NCBI RefSeq assembly: GCF_000380565.1
Contig: NZ_AQYJ01000027.1
Coordinates: 248,001 to 312,000 of the forward strand
DNA: 64,000 bases
Direction: 5' to 3'
DNA from: Microbulbifer variabilis ATCC 700307
Lineage (GTDB): Bacteria; Pseudomonadota; Gammaproteobacteria; Pseudomonadales; Cellvibrionaceae
Shown here: piece after piece, positions 46,697-53,787 of the stretch
Layout of the letters: each line of letters starts with the position of its first letter
How positions within the stretch are numbered: the stretch's first letter is position 1
Translations under genes and position numbers: made by a program
The notes under the pieces: generated by a model
Told to the model about the DNA's origin: nothing
The model's input: the letters and a program-made list of their open reading frames with translations, nothing else
Database searches by the model: none

Positions 46697-48777
46697 TGGC
46701 TCAGGATTTTCTGGTAGAGCTGGGCACTGAAGAGCTGCCACCAAAAGCGTTACACAAATTAATGAGCGCTTTCGCCGATGGTATTACCCAGGGCCTCAAA
46801 GGCGCCGAGTTGTCTTTTGGTGAAGTTAAAGCCTACGCAGCCCCCCGCCGCCTGGCAGTAGCGGTGTTTGGCTTGGCAGACAAACAGCAGGACAAGCAAA
46901 TTGAAAAGCTGGGCCCGGCCGTCAAAGCCGCCTTCGATAAAGAGGGTAAGCCCAGTAAAGCCGCTGAGGGTTTCGCCCGCAGCAATGGCGTAACCATTGA
47001 AGAACTCGGGCGCAAAGAGACCGACAAAGGCGAGCGCCTGGCCTTTATCAGCGAGCAAAAAGGCGCTGAAACTGAATCCCTGTTGGCTGGTATTATCGAG
47101 AAAGCCCTGGCCCAGCTTCCCATTCCCAAGCGTATGCGCTGGGGTGCACGCCGCGAGGAGTTCGTGCGCCCGGTACACTGGCTCGTCATGCTGTTCGGCA
47201 ACAAGGTGGTAGATGGTGAAGTACTCGGCTTAAAAGCCGGTAACATCAGCCGTGGTCATCGCTTCCACTGCAATCGGGAGCTGGAGATCCACTCCGCCCA
47301 CGACTATGCACAGGTTCTGCGCGAACCTGGCTACGTCATGGCGGACTTCGCCGAACGCCGCGAAGCCATTCGTGCCCAGGTGATTGCCGAAGCCAACAAC
47401 GTCAATGGTGAAGCGGTCATCGACGACGATCTGCTCGACGAAGTGACTGCACTGGTGGAATGGCCTGTCGCCCTTACTGGCCGCTTCGAAGAGCGCTTCC
47501 TGGAAGTACCCGCTGAAGCCCTGATCTCCTCCATGAAGGAGCACCAGAAGTATTTCCACGTGGTGGATGAAGACGGCCAATTGCTGCCTTTCTTTATCAC
47601 CGTGTCCAATATCGAGAGTCAGGATGCCGCCCAGGTTATCCACGGCAACGAGCGGGTAATCCGCCCACGCCTGGCAGATGCCGCCTTCTTCTTCGAAACT
47701 GACAAGAAAACCAGCCTGGAATCACGCCGCGAAAAACTGCGCCAGATCGTTTTCCAGCAGCATTTGGGTAGCGTCTACGACAAAACCGAGCGGGTCTCCG
47801 CTTTGGCCCGCACTATCGCCGAGAAAACCGGTAGTAACGGCGACTGGGCCGAGCGCGCCGGCCGCCTGTGTAAGTCAGACCTGGTTACCGAGATGGTGTT
47901 CGAGTTTGCCGATATGCAGGGCATCGCCGGTTACTACTACGCCGAAAATGATGGCGAGCCGTTGGATGTAGCCAAGGCCATGTACGAGCAGTACATGCCC
48001 AAGTTTGCCGGTGACGAGCTGCCCGTCAGCGACACCGGTACTGTAATCGCCCTGGCAGACCGACTCGATACCTTGGTGGGTATCTTTGGCATTGGCCAGC
48101 CTCCCAGCGGCTCCCGCGACCCCTTCGCCCTGCGCCGCGCCAGCCTGGGCATTATCCGCATTCTCGTAGAGAAGCGCCTCGATCTGGACCTGCGCGAGTT
48201 ACTGGAACTGGCCCGTGACAACTATCCGCGCACCGCCCTGGGTGAATACGACAAGGTGGTAGAGCAGACTCTGCAATATGTACTTGAGCGCTTCCGCGCC
48301 CGCTACGAGGATCAGGGCATTGCCGCCGAGGTCTTTATGTCGGTTGCCGCGCGAAAATTGTCACGACCGCTGGATATCGACAATCGTGTGCACGCGGTCA
48401 ACGCCTTCAGCCAGCTGCCGGAGTCCGGTGCCCTCGCAGCAGCGAACAAACGCGTCTCCAATATTCTCGCCAAACTGGATGGCGCCGTGCCCAGCAATGT
48501 CGATGAAGCCCTACTGCAGGAGGAGGCGGAGAGGGCCCTATTCGCCGCCGTACAGGTTGCCCGCACAGAAGTTGAACCGCTGTATAGCGATGCACTCTTC
48601 GCCGAAGGCCTCGCCGGTCTGGCCGGGCTGCGTGAAACCGTGGACAACTTCTTCGACCATGTGATGGTGATGAGCGACGACGAGCAACTGCGCAACAACC
48701 GCTTGGCGCTGCTGGCCCAGCTGCGTGCACTGTTCCTCGAAGTTGCCGATATTTCCCTGCTGGTTCCTGCCAAGTAA
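46696..48777 (+). CDS. glyS: Glycyl-tRNA synthetase beta subunit
   Basis: Large subunit that binds tRNA-Gly and completes the synthetase. The 693-residue length is normal. Recognised segments are FLVELGTEELPPKALHKLMS, GAELSFGEVKAYAAPRRLAV, the GHRFHCNRELEI region, the HD-like region NIESQDAAQVIHGNERVIRP, and the C-terminal anticodon-binding part. It is coupled to glyQ and is followed by a strong stem-loop before gmhB. Confidence 0.97.
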   Translation: MAQDFLVELGTEELPPKALHKLMSAFADGITQGLKGAELSFGEVKAYAAPRRLAVAVFGLADKQQDKQIEKLGPAVKAAFDKEGKPSKAAEGFARSNGVTIEELGRKETDKGERLAFISEQKGAETESLLAGIIEKALAQLPIPKRMRWGARREEFVRPVHWLVMLFGNKVVDGEVLGLKAGNISRGHRFHCNRELEIHSAHDYAQVLREPGYVMADFAERREAIRAQVIAEANNVNGEAVIDDDLLDEVTALVEWPVALTGRFEERFLEVPAEALISSMKEHQKYFHVVDEDGQLLPFFITVSNIESQDAAQVIHGNERVIRPRLADAAFFFETDKKTSLESRREKLRQIVFQQHLGSVYDKTERVSALARTIAEKTGSNGDWAERAGRLCKSDLVTEMVFEFADMQGIAGYYYAENDGEPLDVAKAMYEQYMPKFAGDELPVSDTGTVIALADRLDTLVGIFGIGQPPSGSRDPFALRRASLGIIRILVEKRLDLDLRELLELARDNYPRTALGEYDKVVEQTLQYVLERFRARYEDQGIAAEVFMSVAARKLSRPLDIDNRVHAVNAFSQLPESGALAAANKRVSNILAKLDGAVPSNVDEALLQEEAERALFAAVQVARTEVEPLYSDALFAEGLAGLAGLRETVDNFFDHVMVMSDDEQLRNNRLALLAQLRALFLEVADISLLVPAK

Positions 48778-48786
48778 TGACTTGCT

Positions 48787-48811
48787 GAGGCGGGGCATTA
48801 AGCCCCGCCTC
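48787..48811 (+). promoter_or_regulatory. Stem-loop between glyS and gmhB
   Basis: A perfect 10-base stem GAGGCGGGGC / GCCCCGCCTC with a 5-base loop, 9 bases after the glyS stop. It is followed by GCAGATTAGGGAGA rather than a T run, so it is probably an RNA-processing or stabilising element, or an inefficient terminator, rather than a classical terminator. gmhB has its own ribosome binding site (AGGGAGA) just downstream. Confidence 0.55.
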
Positions 48812-48832
48812 GCAGATTAGGGAGATACGAAT

Positions 48833-49381
48833 ATGGCAATTATCATTCTCGGCCGCGACGGGGTGATCAACGAAAATCCAGATAAATTCGTCAAATCCGC
48901 CGACGAATGGCAACCCTTGCCCGGCAGTATTGAGGCGCTGGCAGCGCTCAGTCAGGCCGGCCATCAACTGGTAGTTGCCACTAATCAAAGCGGCTTGGCA
49001 CTGGGCCAATTTGATCTGGATGATCTAGAGGCGATGCATTCCAAAATGCGTACTCTGGTAGAGGATGCCAGCGGTGAGATCGCCGCGATTTTCTACTGTC
49101 CCCACAGCCCTGAAGATAACTGTCGTTGCCGCAAACCCCTGACGGGCCTGCTTGATGCAATCGAAGCGGAATTCGATACCAGCCTGCACGGTTGCTATCT
49201 GATTGGCGACAAACTGGCGGATTTACAGTTGGCGCTGGAAAAAGGCTGCCAACCAGTACTGGTACAATCCGGCGAAGGTATACTCACTCTTCAACAGTTG
49301 GTGGAAAAGCCGGACCCTAGACTGGCTGATACTAAAGTTTTCAGGGACCTAAAACAGTTCAGTCAATTTGTGCTGGTTTAA
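48833..49381 (+). CDS. gmhB: D-glycero-D-manno-heptose-1,7-bisphosphate 7-phosphatase homologue, nucleophile Asp replaced by Gly
   Basis: HAD-family phosphatase of the LPS heptose pathway by homology and position after glyS. The 182-residue protein retains the second Asp of motif I (IIILGRDGVIN, Asp9), motif II in VATNQSGLALGQF, the zinc-binding Cys/His loop YCPHSPEDNCRCRKPLTG and motif IV IGDKLADLQLA. The first Asp of motif I, which is the nucleophile that forms the phospho-enzyme in HAD phosphatases, is Gly7 here (GGC in place of an expected GAC). If real, the protein should not be active as a classical HAD phosphatase. The frame and codons are otherwise normal. Confidence 0.85.
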   Translation: MAIIILGRDGVINENPDKFVKSADEWQPLPGSIEALAALSQAGHQLVVATNQSGLALGQFDLDDLEAMHSKMRTLVEDASGEIAAIFYCPHSPEDNCRCRKPLTGLLDAIEAEFDTSLHGCYLIGDKLADLQLALEKGCQPVLVQSGEGILTLQQLVEKPDPRLADTKVFRDLKQFSQFVLV

Positions 49382-49481
49382 ATGTGTCGCTATCTATGAG
49401 CTTTGCCTAACTATAAGCTTTCCCCAGCCGCTTTTGTAAACACTAGTTTTTCGTAAGCTGGGTGCTAACCACATCACAGTC

Positions 49482-49733
49482 CTACAACGAGCCAATATAC
49501 CGTATTTGTCGAAGATTTCGCTTAGTATAAGGCTCCAAACTATTTACTTTGGACCTCACCGGTAAAGAGGGTAATACCCAACCTACCGCCCCTCTATCTC
49601 GGGCTCAAATTAACAATCTGGGCACAGTAACCTTGACTGCAAGGACCCCGCCCCCTACACCCGTGCTCTGAGCATCTTGGCGACAGCGAACAGGTTTTTT
49701 TAGGCCGAGGTTATGGCAGATACACAAAAGAAA
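49482..49733 (+). pseudogene. Decayed C-terminal remnant of a third subtilase copy
   Basis: Translated in shifting frames, this DNA matches the C-terminal end of the two intact proteases. SQYTVFVEDFA at 49490 aligns with GQYAVFVVDYA of the second copy; then a TAG at 49523 and a frame change; GSKLFTLDLTGKEGNTQPTA at 49531 aligns with the PFTLFNFNLSGDNGNTQLTA stretch; and ACCCGTGCTCTG at about 49659 aligns with the codons for TRAL. GAACAGGTTTTT and GAGGTTATGG also match the last codons. The rest of the gene is gone. This shows that at least one more copy stood to the left of the present pair. Boundaries are approximate. Confidence 0.82.
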
Positions 49734-49767
49734 ATAATTCTCTTCGCTGAGAAGGGATCAGAATTAT
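49734..49767 (+). repeat. Stem element after the pseudogene tail (copy 1)
   Basis: ATAATTCT and AGAATTAT form a perfect 8-base outer stem around CTTCGCTGAGAAGGGATC. The same element follows the first intact protease at 53206-53239. Here the surrounding coding remnant has decayed, yet the outer stem is intact. It may be a 3' UTR structure. Confidence 0.6.
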
Positions 49768-49988
49768 ACTTTTAGCAACCAGTTCACATGGCATGCAAAG
49801 CGTGTAGCAATTTCCTGTGAGATAACAGCTGCCGTGTTAGTAAATTTAATGTTGCTTCCTATTTTTAGGAGTGAATTTTAAATACAACATTGTTGCTAAT
49901 TATTTATTATAAAAATTAGAGTTATTTACTGGACCTTAATACCTTTACTGTCTTTCTATCACACCACTTCGCATTTAAATATAGTTGG

Positions 49989-50062
49989 AGTACTAAATTC
50001 AGAACCTCCGCATTGAATTACACGCCATTTTCCTTTAAAAGCTGATAGCAGGACGGGTATTT
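49989..50062 (+). repeat. Conserved upstream block of the first protease gene
   Basis: AGTACTAAATTCAG, then TTCCTTTAAAAGC and TAGC further on, match a block at 53549-53618 before the second protease gene at the same distance (about 170-240 bases) from the start codon. Sequence outside the block is much less similar. It is a candidate shared promoter or operator region. Confidence 0.55.
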
Positions 50063-50227
50063 CTCTTCTGGTTTTTTAAATATTCAGCAGATCAGAAATG
50101 GACGTAGTTTTAAAGAGCAACTTCCACCACCTCAATTTAAAAAAATATTTTTTAAATTAAGCAGCTGAAGAAAATTTTTTATTCAAAAAAAGATCCTTCC
50201 TGATAGAAAAATAAAACGGTAATTACA

Positions 50228-53209
50228 ATGAAAAGAAAAATTATTTCTTCGCTTCTTGCGGGAATGTTGGCCTCAGCTGGCAGCTTCGCTGATGCCCCTA
50301 GCGATACACCCTCTCCCAATCTGGAAAAACGAAAAAAAGTTTTTATTGTTCAGCTGGATGGAGAGCCTCTATCTGCATACCGTGGCACTATTCCAGGCCT
50401 CTCTGCTACTAAGCCGGCCCTAAAGCGCAAACTGGATCCGCGTAGTAGCAGTTACCGCCACTACGCCAATTTCTTGAAAACACGTCGCCAACGGGTACTC
50501 TCCGCAGTTCCCAGGGCCCGCAAAGTACATGAGTATGAAGCAGCCTTTAATGGATTTGCCGCAGTAATGAGTGAGAGAGAAGCTGAGGCTCTGCGCGCTC
50601 ATAAAGATGTAAAGGGTGTTTGGGAAGATGAGTTGCTCAAGATGCACACAGATTCCACTGCGGACTTTCTCGGATTGACCCAAATACCCAGTCCCTGGCT
50701 CTGGGGCATCACCGGTGAAGATATTGTTATTGGTGTAATTGACTCAGGGATTCACCCCGAGCATCCAAGTCTTGCCGATACACCAACGCCACGTCGGGGC
50801 AATCGAGGAGTTGATATTCCCTACGGGCCAATTCCAGAATCCTTCACCGGCGAAGGCTGTGACTTTGGTAATACCGAATTCAACCCGGGCGATGCTGCCT
50901 TTACCTGTAATAATAAATTGATCAAGGCCAAAGCCTTCAACACCTCCTTCCTTACCAACAACACTCTGGCAGACTATGAGTTTATGTCCGCCCGAGATGC
51001 TGATGGGCACGGCACTCATACTGCCACCACCGCCGGCGGTAACTATGGGGTAGCAACTCCAGATGGCCAAACCCTCACTGGTATGGCTCCCAGAGCACGA
51101 ATTGCTGCATATAAAGTTTGCTGGGACGCATCAGATCCAGACAGAAGCGGCTGTTACTCATCTGATTCTATGGCGGCCATTGACGAGGCTGTCGCTGATG
51201 GAGTCGACGTAATCAATTTCTCTGTGGGTGGAGAAAGCACGGTATTTACTCGTGGTCGTGATATGTCCTTCCTGTTTGCCGCCGATGCAGGCGTCTTTGT
51301 TGCAACCTCCGCAGGCAATGACGGCCCCGGCCCGCGTACCATGGGTACGCCCTCCGGCGTTCCCTGGATCACTGCAGTAGCAGCATCTGAGGACGACCAA
51401 AGCTTCGCAACTGTACTCCAAGTCGATGCACCCAAGGCTATTGCTGGTACCTATGAACTGATGGAAGGTGGAGGACCTGTCTCCCTCGAGGATAGCGGCC
51501 TTTTGTCAGGACCTATCGTTGTAAGCGAGCCCCTGGAAGCCTGTTCCGCGCTGGACAACCCCGAAGCAATGGAAGGCAAAATTGCTCTGGTAAAACGCGG
51601 CAGCTGCTCCTTCACAAGTAAATACAACAATGTCGCTGATGCGGGTGCCGTGGCTATCGTAGTGTACAACGATGGGGCTGACGATGGCCGTATGGATCCA
51701 CTCTCGATGTCTGCTCCGGATACCACTATTCCAGGTGTCATGATCCGCTACAAAGACGGCGAGCTTATTGCCGCTACCTCTGGCGTTAGCGGAATTCTTG
51801 ATCCAGAACAACAGGTATCCCGTGAGGATCGAATTGCTGAATTCTCCTCCCGCGGCCATAACGTTGGTGCACCGGATATTATTAAACCGGATATCGCAGC
51901 ACCGGGGGTCGGTATCCTCGCAGGTACCTCACCAGTATTGAGCGGTGGTAGCCTATTTGAATCATTAAACGGTACCTCCATGGCCAGCCCTCATGTAGCC
52001 GGTATTATGGCTCTCCTTAAGCAAGCCCGGCCTGAATGGTCCCCAGCAATGGCCAAGTCCGCACTGATGACCACTGCACGCACCGATCTGCTGAAGTCCT
52101 TCGGTCCTGAAGCCGCAGACCCGTTTGATTTTGGTGCTGGCGCAATCGTACCTTCCGCAGCTTTCCGCCCCGGTCTAGTCTACGATGCAGGGCTTAATGA
52201 TTATTTAGCATTTCTATGTGGTGCCGAGTTCCAGGAGCAGATTCTCGAGCCTGCAACCTGTGAGGAATTGGTATCCATGGACTACTCCCTGGACTCCAGC
52301 GACCTCAATCTGCCGTCAATCGGCATAGGTGAATTAGTCGGGACCCAGACAGTGAAACGCCGAGTGACCAGCGTGGCTCCAGGAAAGAGATGGTACTGGG
52401 CATCGGTAAATGCACCAGAAGGTATTGAAGTGGATGTCCACCCAAAAATCCTACGCCTTAGGGAAGGAGAGAGCGCAGAATTCAAGGTTACTTTTAGTGC
52501 CACTGACACTGCCGCTATAAACAAGTGGGTCTTCGGCGATTTAACTTGGAAATCCGTAGGTGCCCGCCAGGAAGTACGCAGCCCAATCGCTGTGCGACCT
52601 GTCCCCCTATCTACTTCCGAACTAGTGAATGTACAGGGTACTGATGGTGCCCATGACTTGGGAATGGTGTTTGGCTATAGCGGCAACTTCCAAGTCAGCA
52701 TAAGCGGCTTGGCTGAGGCTGAGACAGTAGCCAGCAGTATTGAAGACCAAGCTAGTCAAGTGATTTATTTCGATATCCCAGAGGGTACCAAGATGGCACG
52801 TATAGCCCTCTTTGATACGGATGTTGGTGACGGTAGCGGCAGCGACGATCTTGATATAACAGTTTACGGTCCCGGCCCTAATGGTCCAGAAGTAGGCGAC
52901 AGCACATCTTCGACTTCTAACGAGTCTGTCAATATGATGAATCCTACCCCAGGTCAATATGAAGTGCATGTGGTGGACTATTCCTCCGCCGCGGGCCCCA
53001 CGCCATTTACCCTGTTCAACTTCAATCTAAGCGGCGACAACGGCAATACTCAGTTGACAGCTCCCTCCCAGGCACAAGTGGGCAGCAATGATAACGTCAA
53101 ACTAGAGTGGATGGGTCTTGCATCTGGTACCCGCGCTCTGGGAATCCTTAGCTACGGCAACGGAGAACAGGTTTTTGCTGAGACCGAGGTTATGGTTAAT
53201 ACTCAATAA
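50228..53209 (+). CDS. Secreted subtilisin-family serine protease (S8), first tandem copy
   Basis: A 993-residue extracellular protease. Order of parts: signal peptide (MKRKIISSLLAGMLASAGSF), an I9-type inhibitor propeptide at about 38-140, the S8 catalytic domain with Asp172 (VIDSGIHPEHP), His261 (DADGHGTHTA), oxyanion Asn364 (ATSAGNDGPG) and Ser584 (NGTSMASPHVA), a PA-domain insert at about 430-520, a fibronectin-III-like segment (about 690-790) and a C-terminal beta-rich pre-peptidase-like region from about 800. This resembles plant-type subtilases. It is followed by a stem element and terminator, then a paralogue of exactly the same length. It probably digests environmental protein. Confidence 0.93.
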   Translation: MKRKIISSLLAGMLASAGSFADAPSDTPSPNLEKRKKVFIVQLDGEPLSAYRGTIPGLSATKPALKRKLDPRSSSYRHYANFLKTRRQRVLSAVPRARKVHEYEAAFNGFAAVMSEREAEALRAHKDVKGVWEDELLKMHTDSTADFLGLTQIPSPWLWGITGEDIVIGVIDSGIHPEHPSLADTPTPRRGNRGVDIPYGPIPESFTGEGCDFGNTEFNPGDAAFTCNNKLIKAKAFNTSFLTNNTLADYEFMSARDADGHGTHTATTAGGNYGVATPDGQTLTGMAPRARIAAYKVCWDASDPDRSGCYSSDSMAAIDEAVADGVDVINFSVGGESTVFTRGRDMSFLFAADAGVFVATSAGNDGPGPRTMGTPSGVPWITAVAASEDDQSFATVLQVDAPKAIAGTYELMEGGGPVSLEDSGLLSGPIVVSEPLEACSALDNPEAMEGKIALVKRGSCSFTSKYNNVADAGAVAIVVYNDGADDGRMDPLSMSAPDTTIPGVMIRYKDGELIAATSGVSGILDPEQQVSREDRIAEFSSRGHNVGAPDIIKPDIAAPGVGILAGTSPVLSGGSLFESLNGTSMASPHVAGIMALLKQARPEWSPAMAKSALMTTARTDLLKSFGPEAADPFDFGAGAIVPSAAFRPGLVYDAGLNDYLAFLCGAEFQEQILEPATCEELVSMDYSLDSSDLNLPSIGIGELVGTQTVKRRVTSVAPGKRWYWASVNAPEGIEVDVHPKILRLREGESAEFKVTFSATDTAAINKWVFGDLTWKSVGARQEVRSPIAVRPVPLSTSELVNVQGTDGAHDLGMVFGYSGNFQVSISGLAEAETVASSIEDQASQVIYFDIPEGTKMARIALFDTDVGDGSGSDDLDITVYGPGPNGPEVGDSTSSTSNESVNMMNPTPGQYEVHVVDYSSAAGPTPFTLFNFNLSGDNGNTQLTAPSQAQVGSNDNVKLEWMGLASGTRALGILSYGNGEQVFAETEVMVNTQ

Positions 53210-53239
53210 TTCTCTTCGCTGAGAAGCGGTAAGAATTAT
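53206..53239 (+). repeat. Stem element after the first protease (copy 2)
   Basis: ATAATTCT / AGAATTAT perfect 8-base stem around CTTCGCTGAGAAGCGGTA, overlapping the TAA stop codon of the protease. It is a duplicate of the element at 49734-49767; the second protease lacks it. Confidence 0.6.
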
Positions 53240-53250
53240 GCTTTTAGGAG

Positions 53251-53283
53251 CCGGTCAAAGCCTTGTGCTTTGGTCGGTTTTTT
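53251..53283 (+). terminator. Terminator after the first protease
   Basis: CCGGTCAAAGC pairs with GCTTTGGTCGG (one mismatch and one wobble) around a short loop and is followed by six T residues. It lies about 42 bases after the stop, so the two proteases are probably transcribed separately. Confidence 0.8.
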
Positions 53284-53787
53284 ATTGACACGAAAGCGAT
53301 CCACCCCACCTGGTCAATAAAAACACCGGTGATATTCATAATACAAAGAGATCAACCATTCCCCCGTGCCAGATGAATACAGCAGCATTCTATAATTTAT
53401 CTGAGTTCTCTAAACTTCTTTTAAAAACTGAATTTAAAAAGAACCGGTACCATAGACAGGTTTAGCTCGCTCAAATATTAAAGAGTCCAACAGGCATAAA
53501 TGACTTAACTGTATTTATTTCTCATCCTTTTGTGTTCAAATTTGAGTGAAGTATTAAATTCAGTGTTCACTCATTGAGTTACGCGACATATTCCTTTAAA
53601 AGCATATAGCTGGGCGGTTCTGTCCATCTTGGCTTGGGGGAATACCATCAAACCAAAAGTGCACACTGCTTGGAGGCAATACTTTGCAGTACCGCATATA
53701 ACAAAATATATTTTGTTTATACCTGCGGATAGTCCCTACTTCATGCTAAATCCCGCCTGCCACTAAAAATAAAAACGGGACACATCG
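53284..53787. other. Intergenic region between the tandem proteases
   Basis: 504 bases separating the first terminator from the second start codon. It holds the second copy of the upstream block at 53549-53618 and is otherwise AT-rich. There is an ACGGGAC sequence shortly before the ATG that may act as a ribosome binding site. No gene is visible. Confidence 0.5.
53549..53618 (+). repeat. Conserved upstream block of the second protease gene
   Basis: AGTATTAAATTCAG, TTCCTTTAAAAGC and ATAGC repeat the block at 49989-50062. The similarity is higher than in the flanking spacer, which suggests it was retained as a promoter or operator after duplication. The regulator is unknown. Confidence 0.55.

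Larger units (their letters stand above)
49382..50227. other. Intergenic region carrying a decayed protease tail and the first protease promoter
   Basis: 846 bases between gmhB and the first subtilase gene. The left third holds a pseudogene tail of the same protease family with its 34-base stem element. From about 49989 to 50062 there is a block also found before the second protease gene. The remainder is AT-rich and must hold the promoter of the first protease. No other gene is visible. Confidence 0.6.
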
